This document shows, piece after piece, positions 9,101-16,820 of a stretch of 64,000 nucleotides of DNA. The translations under genes were made by a program, and so were the position numbers. The notes beneath the pieces were generated by a model. It saw only the letters and a list, made by a program, of their open reading frames with translations, made no database searches and was not told where the DNA came from. The DNA is from Spirochaetales bacterium (GTDB lineage: Bacteria > Spirochaetota > Spirochaetia > Sphaerochaetales > Sphaerochaetaceae): the NCBI GenBank assembly GCA_022788185.1, contig JALEVV010000017.1:32887-96886 (forward strand), read 5' to 3'. The first letter of the stretch is position 1, and every line of letters begins with the position of its first letter.

Positions 9101-9877
9101 TCAGCACCAGGCGCTGTATAGCCCATCCCTGGAATCGACATAAATCCTCTGACCGTAAACCTCACTCAGCAGGGTTTCAGTAAGAATCTCCTCCTTCGGG
9201 CCGTCAGCAAAGATGCATCCGTCCTTCATGACGATGATGCGGTCGATTTCGGGAATGATTTCGGCAAGCTCATGGGTTACCAGTAATATCGTCTTACCCT
9301 CTGTCGCATATGCCGATATGGTGCGCCTCAGATCGCTTCTGGAGGGAAAGTCCAGGGCGTTTGATGCCTCATCGAGGAGCATGAGCGGAGGATCTGTGAT
9401 GGCGGCCCTTGCCAGGAGCGCACGGGAGCGCTCCCCTGAGGAAAGGGTGTTCATGGCCTTGTCCCTGAGATGCCAGATGCCGACCCTTCTTAGCTCCGCA
9501 GAGCATCTTTCCTTATCGTCCTCACTCACCACATGGTGAAAGTCCAGCCCGATGGCGGCATAGAGCCCGGAGAGGACGATGTCGAAGACTGTATACTTCG
9601 TATTCGTGTACCAGCTGAGGGTGTGGTTCACGATACCGATCTTCTTCTTAAGCTGTTCCACCCGCCACCTCTCCTCTCCGAAGAGGGCAAGGCAGTAGTC
9701 GTCGGTGCGGAGAGGATAGGTATTTCTGGCAATTACGTTGATGAGGGTGGACTTACCTGCTCCGTTGGGGCCGATGATGGCAATCTTCTCACCTTCGGCC
9801 ACAGTGAGCGAGACGTCCTTCAGGATGTACTCCCCATCCCTCCTTACCGATGCATGTCTTAATTCTATTACGTTCAT
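9101..9877 (-). CDS. ABC transporter ATP-binding protein, orphan
   Basis: This 258-residue ATPase has Walker A GPNGAGKST, signature LSSGERSRALLARA, Walker B MLLDEASNALD and the switch His in LLVTHE. Its arrangement resembles B. subtilis YlmA and ModF/iron-complex ATPases. No permease or binding-protein gene is adjacent, so its partner is elsewhere or it works as a soluble ATPase. No ribosome site is visible before the ATG at 9877, and the upstream GntR gene ends in a terminator only about 9 bases away, so expression may depend on readthrough. Confidence 0.85.
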   Translation of the reverse strand: MNVIELRHASVRRDGEYILKDVSLTVAEGEKIAIIGPNGAGKSTLINVIARNTYPLRTDDYCLALFGEERWRVEQLKKKIGIVNHTLSWYTNTKYTVFDIVLSGLYAAIGLDFHHVVSEDDKERCSAELRRVGIWHLRDKAMNTLSSGERSRALLARAAITDPPLMLLDEASNALDFPSRSDLRRTISAYATEGKTILLVTHELAEIIPEIDRIIVMKDGCIFADGPKEEILTETLLSEVYGQRIYVDSRDGLYSAWC

Positions 9878-9885
9878 CTTTTCTC

Positions 9886-9913
9886 AAAAAAAGATGGCAG
9901 GGTTCCTGCCATC
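9886..9913 (-). terminator. Rho-independent terminator of the GntR-family gene
   Basis: On the minus strand a perfect 9-bp stem (arms at 9905-9913 and 9893-9901, 3-base loop) is followed by seven T residues. It sits between the GntR gene and the ABC ATPase start codon. Confidence 0.85.
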
Positions 9914-9936
9914 GTATCAGGTGTTGTGATGTCAGC

Positions 9937-10674
9937 TCACTGCTTAACGAGATAAGCGGAGTCGAACTGATGCTTGATGTTATTGGTCTGTACCAGCGTG
10001 AGGGCAACCACCAGGTCCGTCTGTCCTTCCTTGAGGGCATCGATAAGGTAGTGGTACTCCCTGAGCTTCTTCTTCAGGTCTTCCTCACTGTCGGTCAGCC
10101 GCTCGAAGATGGAGTTGAGCTGGGGTGAGAGGTTGTTGTAGATGCTCTTGAACACGATGTTGGTGTTGGAGTTTACGATTGAGAAGTGGAAGTTGAAGTC
10201 TAGCTGGGTGAACTGCTTCATGGCGTTTTCCCTGTCCTCGCTGATCAGGAGCTGCTCCATCCTGCTGACTATGCTCTCCAGATACTTGACCGTCGTGAGT
10301 CTTTCAGGTCTGCGTGAAAGCTCCCTTGCCGCTGATACTTCAAGGGTGATGTGTACTTCAAGCAGGTCGGAGAGGAGCCTTGTGTCCTGATTTGCCTGGG
10401 AGAACATGGTGAGGGAGAGGGATTCCACGAACCTGTCGAGGTTGTTGGACTTGACGACGGCCCTCTTTCCCTGACTGACCTCAATAAGACCTTTGGCTTC
10501 AAGCGCCTTGAAGGCTTCCCTTAAGGACCTTGAGGAGGCATTGAACTGCTCTGCCAGTTCCTTCTGACTGGGCAGGAGCTCTCCCTGCCTATATTCATTG
10601 GCCAGAATGGCTTTTTCCAGTGCATTTGCTATATTGTTGGATTTTGATCCGCCGAGGATATTTCCTGTATACAT
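9937..10674 (-). CDS. FadR-subfamily GntR transcriptional regulator
   Basis: This 245-residue protein has an N-terminal winged helix of the GntR type (QGELLPSQKELAEQFNASSR, then a recognition helix and wing) and an all-helical FCD-like ligand-binding C-terminal domain. FadR-type regulators usually respond to organic acids or sugar acids. The ATG at 10674 is preceded by GAGGAG with 6-base spacing; the upstream start at 10707 would pass through that site. It precedes an orphan ABC ATPase but is separated from it by a terminator, so its target is not evident. Confidence 0.88.
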   Translation of the reverse strand: MYTGNILGGSKSNNIANALEKAILANEYRQGELLPSQKELAEQFNASSRSLREAFKALEAKGLIEVSQGKRAVVKSNNLDRFVESLSLTMFSQANQDTRLLSDLLEVHITLEVSAARELSRRPERLTTVKYLESIVSRMEQLLISEDRENAMKQFTQLDFNFHFSIVNSNTNIVFKSIYNNLSPQLNSIFERLTDSEEDLKKKLREYHYLIDALKEGQTDLVVALTLVQTNNIKHQFDSAYLVKQ

Positions 10675-10798
10675 TGAACACTCCTCAATATATGTCAATC
10701 CTATCATAAAATAGGCTGAAATGACAACTTTTGTATCATGCGATAAAAAAATGAAAATAATTCTTCCATTATTGTGAAATCCATGTGATAATTTTCAT

Positions 10799-10903
10799 CG
10801 AGGAATTTAGAAGGGATCCTGAAAAGGTTCTCTTCGCAGTATCCCGTTAATTCGGGATCAAGGAGGTTGCCACTAGTGTACTGAGTATCTAGTGGTTTTT
10901 TTT
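10799..10903 (+). ncRNA. candidate small RNA or terminated regulatory leader
   Basis: An extended -10 (TGTGATAAT, 10784-10792) precedes a roughly 105-base stretch with no plausible ORF that ends in a strong terminator. Inside it, ATCCC (10841-10845) can pair either with upstream GGGAT (10813-10817) or, in a stronger 6-bp hairpin, with CGGGAT (10853-10858). These pairings are mutually exclusive, as in riboswitches and attenuators. The next gene on this strand starts 360 bases downstream, so a stand-alone RNA is at least as likely as a leader. It does not match SRP, 6S, tmRNA or riboswitch consensus sequences I know. Confidence 0.4.
10870..10903 (+). terminator. Rho-independent terminator of the candidate small RNA
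   Basis: CCACTAG (10870-10876) pairs with CTAGTGG (10889-10895) across a 12-base loop, followed by eight T residues. Confidence 0.85.
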
Positions 10904-11264
10904 ATGCTCTCAGGAAACCATTTATTCCTTAACAGCCGGAATAATCACAATGGTGTGTCTTCAGAATGATTGTTTGTATAAAAGAAACGGAGGTTTGTAC
11001 TTTTCCGTGATAACGGAAATATGACAATTAAAAATCAAAGACATGTCAGTGCCGGAGCTGCTGAAAATCCAAAAGACTGAAAGAAGGGCGTGATGGGAAA
11101 CACTCCGAAAAGGAAGGATTGTATACCCATATGCTGCATGCGGAATGTCTGATATCATTCTCCCGGAGCAGCCTTATCCATTTAAAAATCCGAATAATGG
11201 CATTTTCGGTTTGTATTATTCATGCACTTTGATGTTATCATCATAGATATAAGGAAGATTAATC
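10904..11264. other. gene-free interval upstream of the RpiB-like gene
   Basis: About 360 bases with no convincing ORF on either strand; a 65-codon minus-strand frame (10961-11158) lacks a ribosome site and family resemblance. The last 60 bases are AT-rich and probably hold the promoter of the RpiB-like gene. AAGGAAG lies about 10 bases upstream of the ATG at 11265. Confidence 0.5.
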
Positions 11265-11900
11265 ATGAGAATCGCATTGGTAATGGAGAACAGCCAGGCA
11301 GACAAGAATCCTCTCGTCCTGGAGTGTCTTACGGAAGTCGCGGCCAAGTACGGTCACGAAGTCGTCAACTATGGTATGTACTCATCAAAGGATGAGTGCC
11401 AGATCACATATGTGAAGGCAGGTCTGCTTTCCTCAGTCCTCCTGAATTCAGGCGCCGCTGACTTCATCGTCACGGGCTGCGGTACAGGTGAAGGTGCAAT
11501 GCTTGCCCTCAACAGCTTCCCCGCAACTCTCTGCGGCCATGTCGTCGATCCTGAGGATGCATATCTCTTCATGCAGATCAATGACGGAAACGCAATCGCA
11601 ATTCCCTATGCCAAGGGCATGGGCTGGGGTGCGGAGCTCAGGCTCAAGAACATCTTCGAGCAGCTCTTCGTCGCTCCGGGCGGCGGCGGATATCCCAAAG
11701 ACAGGGTAGTCCCCGAGCAGAGAAACAAGAAGATCCTTGATCAGGTGAAGACAGTCACCCACACGGATATCTGTTACATCGTGAAGAACCTTGATCAGGA
11801 TTTCGTGAAGGAGACCTTCTCCGGTGAGCACTTCAAAGAGTATTTCTCAAGGGATGCAAAGGACGGAGAGCTTAAGGATCTTGTTCTTTCCCTCTGCTAA
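11265..11900 (+). CDS. RpiB/LacA/LacB family sugar-phosphate isomerase
   Basis: This 211-residue protein fits the RpiB/LacAB fold: an N-terminal strand with a conserved Asp-like position replaced by MENSQADKN, then VTGCGTGEGAMLALN, the phosphate/substrate loop of the family. It is longer than RpiB (about 150 residues), with a C-terminal extension containing a GGGGYPKDRV segment, so it belongs to the longer subgroup and its sugar is uncertain. The gene is convergent with the ROK regulator, overlapping it by 4 bases. Confidence 0.8.
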   Translation: MRIALVMENSQADKNPLVLECLTEVAAKYGHEVVNYGMYSSKDECQITYVKAGLLSSVLLNSGAADFIVTGCGTGEGAMLALNSFPATLCGHVVDPEDAYLFMQINDGNAIAIPYAKGMGWGAELRLKNIFEQLFVAPGGGGYPKDRVVPEQRNKKILDQVKTVTHTDICYIVKNLDQDFVKETFSGEHFKEYFSRDAKDGELKDLVLSLC

Positions 11901-13012
11901 AGGCTGAGTGCGGAAAGCAGTCTCTCGTGGTAGAAGAAGCGGTCAAGTGCAATGATGCCGCAGCCGGAGAGGCTGCTTTTCTCTTTAAGTGAGGATACGT
12001 AGACAGGTGTTTCCCTCAGCCTGGCGGGTAGGTACTTCGTGAAGGTATCGATCACCATTGTCAGATACTTATCCTCAAGCCCTGCAAGACCTCCCGTGAT
12101 GATGAATCCCCTGGCGGAGGTCATGAAAAGGGCATAGGCCAGAGCCTTTCCCAATGCTTTTGCGGCGGCACTCAGCAGTTCATCAATGTCCTCGCCGTCC
12201 TTCAGGAGCTGTCTCACGCTCCTGTCCTTTCCGCATAGACTTCTTATTCCCCAGCCGGAGGCAACTGTCTCAAGACAGCCTATCGCTCCGCAGTGGCAGA
12301 GGTTCTGCTCCGTGACGGGAAGATGGGCAAAGAGCGGGTTTGCCACAATACGGTCATTCATGATGAGGGCAGAGGATATGTGCTCTCCCCAGGAAACCAC
12401 CATCATCCTGTCCGCATCGCCCTCAAAACAGCTTCGCTCCGCCTCTGCGGAGGCTTCGGTGGAGTTCACGGCAATGACGGGGAAGGGATAGTCCGAAAAG
12501 AGCTTTGTCACGTCCGTACCGGTCAGGAAGGGATGGAATGCTTCCCCGATCGTGTTTTCATGGATTGCGGCATTTATGCTCACGGCCATGCCCCTGGGCC
12601 TGGACCCGGAGATCTTTATCATCTTCGCGATCACGGAAGTGAACTTCTCCTTAAGCATTTCAGGTGATGTGATCTCCGCCATCGGGTAGCGCTCGCTCCT
12701 GAGCTGGCGTCCCTCCCCGTTGAAGAGGGATAGGGAAAATGTGTATGTAGAGATGTCGGCACCCAGGACGGTAACCGCATCAGGACAGAGGAAGAGCGTG
12801 GTGCCGGGGCGTCCGGTGGCGTTCTTTTCCTTCTCCCCCTCGCTGACCACACCTTCATCGATGAAGGCCTGAATGATTTCACTCATTGAGACCTTGTTGA
12901 GCGAAAGTCTTGCGGAGAGCGCGGCCCTGGTGAGGCCCGGCTCCGATCTGAGGGCATTGAGAACCCTGAATCTGTTTATCTCTCTTGCATTGTCAGGACG
13001 TGAGAATTCCAT
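11897..13012 (-). CDS. ROK family transcriptional regulator (NagC/XylR type)
   Basis: This 371-residue repressor-like protein has an N-terminal winged helix-turn-helix (about residues 15-60, including ARLSLNKVSMSEIIQAF) followed by a ROK sugar-kinase-like domain. The zinc-binding ROK motif is present as CHCGAIGCLETVASG near residue 237. ROK regulators bind sugars or sugar phosphates and control carbohydrate genes. Its targets are not evident here; the convergent RpiB-like gene is one possibility. The ATG lacks a Shine-Dalgarno sequence and has a -10 element close by. Confidence 0.9.
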   Translation of the reverse strand: MEFSRPDNAREINRFRVLNALRSEPGLTRAALSARLSLNKVSMSEIIQAFIDEGVVSEGEKEKNATGRPGTTLFLCPDAVTVLGADISTYTFSLSLFNGEGRQLRSERYPMAEITSPEMLKEKFTSVIAKMIKISGSRPRGMAVSINAAIHENTIGEAFHPFLTGTDVTKLFSDYPFPVIAVNSTEASAEAERSCFEGDADRMMVVSWGEHISSALIMNDRIVANPLFAHLPVTEQNLCHCGAIGCLETVASGWGIRSLCGKDRSVRQLLKDGEDIDELLSAAAKALGKALAYALFMTSARGFIITGGLAGLEDKYLTMVIDTFTKYLPARLRETPVYVSSLKEKSSLSGCGIIALDRFFYHERLLSALSL

Positions 13013-13019
13013 GAAAAAA

Positions 13020-13048
13020 ATGATAAAGAAAAACAGCCATCCTTACAA
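13020..13048 (-). promoter_or_regulatory. promoter of the ROK gene, predicted leaderless
   Basis: Minus strand: TTGTAA (13048-13043), 17-base spacer, TATCAT (13025-13020), then 7 bases to the ATG at 13012. No ribosome-binding site fits in the gap. Confidence 0.6.
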
Positions 13049-13050
13049 TC

Positions 13051-13079
13051 TTGCCGAAAGAGTCTATTGTTATTATCTT
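13051..13079 (+). promoter_or_regulatory. htpG promoter
   Basis: TTGCCG (13051-13056) and TATCTT (13074-13079) are 17 bases apart. The start is about 25 bases upstream of the ATG, leaving room for GAGGTG. It lies back to back with the ROK promoter. I see no CIRCE inverted repeat. Confidence 0.4.
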
Positions 13080-13113
13080 ATTTCGCAGTAAAAATCATTA
13101 GAGGTGAGAAAAA

Positions 13114-14988
13114 ATGTCCAAAAAACAGTTCAAGACTGAAGTGAGCGATCTTCTCAACCTGATCATTCACTCACTCTATTCCAATAAGGAGATCTTCTTA
13201 AGAGAGCTTATCAGCAACGCATCCGATGCCATCGATAAGCTTAAGTACCTGTCCCTGGTCGACGGTCCTCTCAAGGGTTTCAGCTTCGATCCCGTGATCG
13301 ACATTACCTTTGACAGCGAGGCAAAGACCCTGACCATTAAGGATAACGGTATCGGCATGGATGAGAAGGATCTCAATGACAACCTTGGTACCATCGCCTC
13401 CTCGGGCACAAAGAAGTTCCTGGCCAACCTTACTGATGATGACAAAAAGGATTCCAACCTCATCGGTCAGTTCGGCGTAGGCTTCTACGCAGCATTCATG
13501 GTTGCCTCAAAGGTTGAGGTAATAAGCAGAAAGGCCGGATGTGATGAAGCATTCCGCTGGGAGAGCGAAGGAAAGAGCAGCTATTCCGTTGAGCCTTCCG
13601 AAAGGGACGGTCAGGGCACTACCATCATCCTTCATCTCAACGAGGAAGGTGAGGAGTATGCAGGCCGCTACCGCCTTGAGAGTCTCATAAAGAAGTATTC
13701 TGACCACGTCGCATATCCGATCTATCTCGAGTATGACCAGGAGAGCTACACTGACGAGAAGGACAGTGAGGGCAACCCCATTAAGAAAACCGAGCATAAG
13801 AGGGAACAGATCAACAGCGCATCTGCCCTCTGGAGAAGGAACAAGAGCGATATCAAGGATGAGGAGTACAAGGAGTTCTACAAGAACAACTGCTTCGACA
13901 GTGAGGATCCGCTCTTCTACCTCCACACCCATGCTGAGGGTGCGACTGAGTACACCACGCTCTTCTTCATCCCGGCAAAGGCTCCCTTCGACATGAACTA
14001 TGCCGATTACAGGAGCGGCGTCAAGCTCTACGTCAAGCGTGTTTACATCACGGATGATGACAAGGAGCTCCTGCCCACATACCTCAGATTCGTCCGCGGT
14101 GTCATCGACAGTGAGGATCTTCCCCTCAACGTCTCCCGTGAGATCCTGCAGGAGAACAGGATCATGTCCGCGATCAGGAACGGCTCAGTCAAGAAGCTCC
14201 TTTCCGAGTTCAAGAAGATCAGCGAGAACAATCCTGAGCTCTATGACAAGTTCATCAGGGAGTACAACAGACCCCTTAAGGAAGGTCTCTATTCAGACTA
14301 TGCCAACAGGGACACTCTCCTTGAACTTGTGAGATACAAGTCCAACGAGGTTGAGGGCTTTACTTCCCTCAAGGCTTACAAGGAGAGGATGAAGGAAGGT
14401 CAGAAGGCCATCTACTACATCACCGGAGGTAAGGAGAGCATCCTCCGCAACAGCCCCCTGCTTGCATCGTATAAGAAGAAGGGCTATGAGGTCCTCATCA
14501 TGGATGACGACATCGATGAAATCGTCATCTCCATGGTAGGTGAGTATCAGGAGCTGCCTTTGAAGGCCATCAACAAGTCAGGTGCCATGGATGACATTAA
14601 GGAAGAGAAGAGCGAAGAGGAGAAGAAGAATGATACTTCCCTCGTCGAGCGCTTCAAGGCTCTTCTCGGTGACAGGGTCAAGGATGTTGTCGCCTCCGAC
14701 CGTCTTGTCGACACACCCGCAGTCATTGTCATGGACGAAAACGATCCTTCATGGCAGATGCAGCGCCTGATGAAGCAGATGGGACAGGGTGCGGACATGC
14801 CTGAGGTCAAGCCCATCTTCGAGATCAATCCCGAAAGTGAGCTCGTGAAGAAGGCTGAAGGCCTCGATGATGAGAGTGCAAAAAAGCTTGCTTCCGTACT
14901 TCTCGACGGTGCATACCTTGCAGAAGGCATCATGCCTACAGATCCTGCCGCTTACACCAGAAACGTGGCAGAGCTGCTTTCAAAATAA
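13114..14988 (+). CDS. htpG: molecular chaperone HtpG (Hsp90)
   Basis: This 624-residue cytosolic ATP-dependent chaperone has all Hsp90 N-domain motifs: ELISNASDAIDKLKY (motif I), DNGIGMDEKDL (II), GTIASSGTKKF and GQFGVGFYAAF (III). The middle-domain arginine loop region (NVSREILQENR) and a C-terminal dimerisation domain follow. The acidic stretch around residue 490 (EEKSEEEKKND) is a variable linker. Length is normal for bacteria. GAGGTG precedes the ATG, and a hairpin follows the stop. Confidence 0.97.
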   Translation: MSKKQFKTEVSDLLNLIIHSLYSNKEIFLRELISNASDAIDKLKYLSLVDGPLKGFSFDPVIDITFDSEAKTLTIKDNGIGMDEKDLNDNLGTIASSGTKKFLANLTDDDKKDSNLIGQFGVGFYAAFMVASKVEVISRKAGCDEAFRWESEGKSSYSVEPSERDGQGTTIILHLNEEGEEYAGRYRLESLIKKYSDHVAYPIYLEYDQESYTDEKDSEGNPIKKTEHKREQINSASALWRRNKSDIKDEEYKEFYKNNCFDSEDPLFYLHTHAEGATEYTTLFFIPAKAPFDMNYADYRSGVKLYVKRVYITDDDKELLPTYLRFVRGVIDSEDLPLNVSREILQENRIMSAIRNGSVKKLLSEFKKISENNPELYDKFIREYNRPLKEGLYSDYANRDTLLELVRYKSNEVEGFTSLKAYKERMKEGQKAIYYITGGKESILRNSPLLASYKKKGYEVLIMDDDIDEIVISMVGEYQELPLKAINKSGAMDDIKEEKSEEEKKNDTSLVERFKALLGDRVKDVVASDRLVDTPAVIVMDENDPSWQMQRLMKQMGQGADMPEVKPIFEINPESELVKKAEGLDDESAKKLASVLLDGAYLAEGIMPTDPAAYTRNVAELLSK

Positions 14989-15008
14989 TCTGAATTAAAA
15001 TAACTGCG

Positions 15009-15035
15009 GCAGAGAGGACAGAACCTCTCTGCTGT
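15009..15035 (+). terminator. hairpin between htpG and the mechanosensitive channel gene
   Basis: GCAGAGAGG (15009-15017) pairs perfectly with CCTCTCTGC (15024-15032) across a 6-base loop. The T run that follows is interrupted (TGTCGTTT), so termination may be partial and the channel gene may be read through from htpG. Confidence 0.5.
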
Positions 15036-15057
15036 CGTTTATGGAGGGGAACAAACA

Positions 15058-15912
15058 ATGAACAACCAGGTCGTTGGTGAAACCATCGAACAGGCGATTG
15101 ACTGGATGGATGTATTCTATTCCTCGCTGAGCATGCTGGAACGGATCGGTGTCAACCTGATTGTCTCTGCCATCATCTTTTTCGTGGCGAAGATTGCCGT
15201 TTCGGTCGTGAAGAGACTTCTTAATAAAGCCGAAGGCAGACATGTAAAGTTCACGCCGCTGATGTCAGGCTTCGTTTTCAAGCTTCTGAAAGTATTGATC
15301 TGGATCTTCGCCATACTCTTCATCCTTGCAGTTTGGGGCATTGACCTTACGCCCGTGGTTGCCGGACTCGGAGTCACCGGTGTCGTCTTAGGCTTCGCAC
15401 TTCAGGAATCGATCAGTTCAATCTTCAGCGGCATGATGCTTGCGATAAACCAGCCCTTTGAGCTCGGGGATTATGTGGACATCGGTTCCACAAGCGGAAC
15501 CGTCAGGGCAATGGACATAATGTCAGTAACGCTCACCACCCCTGACAACAGGAAGATAACGATGAGCAACAAGATCGTGTGGTCTCAGGTCATCACGAAC
15601 TACTCATCGATGGATAAGAGAAGACTGGACATGAATGCGGGCGTGGCCTACGGAACGGACCTTAACAAGGCAAAGCAGGTTATAAAGGACGTAATCGATT
15701 CCTATCCTGAGGTACTTAAGGATCCCGCACCGGTAATCGAGGTGTCCGAGCTTGCCGATTCCGAGATAACATTCATAGTGCGCCCCTGGGTTGCCCCTGC
15801 CGACTACTGGCCGGTAAAGTGGAGATTCCAGAAGGATATCTGTGAAGCCCTTGAAAGGGCGGGTATCGAGATACCGTACAACAAGCTCGATGTATACGTT
15901 AAAAAGGATTAA
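15058..15912 (+). CDS. small-conductance mechanosensitive channel (MscS family)
   Basis: This 284-residue membrane protein has about three N-terminal membrane helices. The pore helix region GIDLTPVVAGLGVTGVVLGFA is rich in Gly/Ala as in MscS TM3. A cytoplasmic beta domain follows (GDYVDIGSTSGTV, TPDNRKITMSNK) and then an alpha/beta C-terminal cage. It should open under hypo-osmotic shock to release solutes. GGAGGGG lies just upstream of the ATG. It is convergent with rlmE, overlapping by 4 bases. Confidence 0.92.
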   Translation: MNNQVVGETIEQAIDWMDVFYSSLSMLERIGVNLIVSAIIFFVAKIAVSVVKRLLNKAEGRHVKFTPLMSGFVFKLLKVLIWIFAILFILAVWGIDLTPVVAGLGVTGVVLGFALQESISSIFSGMMLAINQPFELGDYVDIGSTSGTVRAMDIMSVTLTTPDNRKITMSNKIVWSQVITNYSSMDKRRLDMNAGVAYGTDLNKAKQVIKDVIDSYPEVLKDPAPVIEVSELADSEITFIVRPWVAPADYWPVKWRFQKDICEALERAGIEIPYNKLDVYVKKD

Positions 15913-16511
15913 GCCTTCTTATCGAGTCCGATAAGATAGATTTCAAAGCTGTCATCCCTGCAGGCCTTCGGTTTGAAGGCCTTTGCTTTTGTAAAGAGAG
16001 TCCTCATGGTTTTAAGCACGCTCTCCTGACCTCCGCCCTGGAAGATCTTGATGACGAGATTGCCATGCACGGAGAGCTGCTCCTCTGCCAGATATACAAC
16101 CTGCTCTGCAAGCCACTCGGAACGTGTGGTGTCGACGGTCCTGTTTCCCGTGGTCATGGGAGCCGCATCGCTTATGATGCAGTCATAGGGACCCAATTCA
16201 ACGAGCTTTGCCCTGATCTCCTTTGAGAAGGCATCGCCGACAAAGGCCGTTACTGTGGGAGGCACTGGATCGAGCCTTAATGGATTGAGGTCAACCGCCA
16301 CGATCTTTCCCTTCCCCTTTATAAGCTCCCTGTGGGTGTAAAGCGTCCATGATCCCGGAGCCGCTCCGACATCGAGCACGGTGTCCCCGGGTTTGATGAG
16401 ATGATGTGTCTGATTTATCTCTTCCAGCTTGTAAACGCTTCTTGCGGGATAACCTTCCCTGTGAGCCCTCTGTGTGTAGGAATCTGCCTTGTCTCTTCTG
16501 CTTGTTGCCAT
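15909..16511 (-). CDS. rlmE: 23S rRNA (uridine-2'-O)-methyltransferase, RlmE/FtsJ family
   Basis: This 200-residue S-adenosylmethionine-dependent enzyme has the FtsJ K-D-K-E tetrad: Lys in ARSVYKLEEI, Asp in IISDAAPM, Lys in VIKIFQGG and Glu in SFEIYLIG. The SAM-binding loop is VLDVGAAPGSW. It is expected to methylate the ribose of U2552 in the 23S A-loop. No clear Shine-Dalgarno sequence precedes the ATG; a weak TATAGG lies 8 bases upstream. The sRNA-1 terminator hairpin lies immediately upstream. Confidence 0.92.
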   Translation of the reverse strand: MATSRRDKADSYTQRAHREGYPARSVYKLEEINQTHHLIKPGDTVLDVGAAPGSWTLYTHRELIKGKGKIVAVDLNPLRLDPVPPTVTAFVGDAFSKEIRAKLVELGPYDCIISDAAPMTTGNRTVDTTRSEWLAEQVVYLAEEQLSVHGNLVIKIFQGGGQESVLKTMRTLFTKAKAFKPKACRDDSFEIYLIGLDKKA

Positions 16512-16532
16512 AAGAAAAGCCTATAGGAAAAC

Positions 16533-16587
16533 AAAAAAAAGTGCTAGACGGAAATGTGGGGGTGGGAGAGAGGACCGTCTAGCACTT
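16533..16587 (-). terminator. terminator of small RNA 1
   Basis: A perfect 13-bp stem (16575-16587 with 16539-16551) encloses a 23-base C-rich loop and is followed on the minus strand by a run of eight T (16540-16533, partly within the stem base). Confidence 0.85.
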
Positions 16588-16635
16588 GGTTTTCAAAACT
16601 ACTACAAGGAGGTCTGAAAAACTGTTGCTCTGTGC
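16533..16635 (-). ncRNA. small RNA 1 of a tandem pair with an anti-Shine-Dalgarno loop
   Basis: About 103 bases on the minus strand, from the start predicted by a -24/-12 promoter to a U8 terminator. The 5' part (GAGCAACAG, five U, then CAGACCUCCUUG at 16616-16605) is shared with small RNA 2. The ACCUCCUU core copies the 16S rRNA 3' end and lies in a loop closed by a weak GUUUU/GAAAAC stem. The terminator loop is also C-rich, with CUCUCUCCCACCCCC. Both are typical of sRNAs that bind mRNA ribosome sites. No gene on this strand starts inside. Confidence 0.6.
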
Positions 16636-16643
16636 TTAATATC

Positions 16644-16661
16644 ATGCAGAGACCGTGCCAA
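16644..16661 (-). promoter_or_regulatory. sigma-54 (RpoN) -24/-12 promoter of small RNA 1
   Basis: Minus strand TTGGCACGGTCTCTGCAT fits the consensus TGGCACG-N4-TTGC(A/T), with GG and GC separated by exactly 10 bases. It differs at one of 18 positions from the copy at 16772-16789. Confidence 0.7.
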
Positions 16662-16686
16662 CTTTCACAATCCGCCCCAAGAAACC

Positions 16687-16721
16687 AAAAAATAAGCATC
16701 CAAGAACCTTGGATGCTTATT
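16687..16721 (-). terminator. terminator of small RNA 2
   Basis: A perfect 14-bp stem (16708-16721 with 16691-16704) with a 3-base loop is followed on the minus strand by six T (16692-16687). On the plus strand it is followed by AATCACAC, so the minus direction is clear. Confidence 0.88.
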
Positions 16722-16763
16722 AATCACACTAAAAAGGAGGTTTGAAAAAACTGTTTGCTCTGC
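16687..16763 (-). ncRNA. small RNA 2 of a tandem pair with an anti-Shine-Dalgarno sequence
   Basis: About 77 bases on the minus strand. The predicted RNA begins GCAGAGCAAACAG, then six U, then CAAACCUCCUUUUUAG, and ends in a 14-bp terminator. The ACCUCCUUU stretch (from 16741 down) is identical to the anti-Shine-Dalgarno end of 16S rRNA and looks single-stranded. Relative to small RNA 1 the 5' region has compensating one- or two-base indels, while the promoter and the CCUCC element are conserved, which argues for function at RNA level. Confidence 0.6.
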
Positions 16764-16771
16764 TAAAACTA

Positions 16772-16789
16772 ATGCAGAAACCGTGCCAA
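16772..16789 (-). promoter_or_regulatory. sigma-54 (RpoN) -24/-12 promoter of small RNA 2
   Basis: Minus strand TTGGCACGGTTTCTGCAT has GG and GC at the exact sigma-54 spacing. The predicted start is at about 16762, where RNA similarity to small RNA 1 begins. Confidence 0.7.
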
Positions 16790-16820
16790 ACTGTTCAAAG
16801 CCTCGAAAAGCACGAAGAAT

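Noticed and set aside
10961..11158. 65-codon minus-strand ORF in the gap before the RpiB-like gene
   Set aside because: No ribosome site, no leaderless -10 placement and no recognisable sequence.
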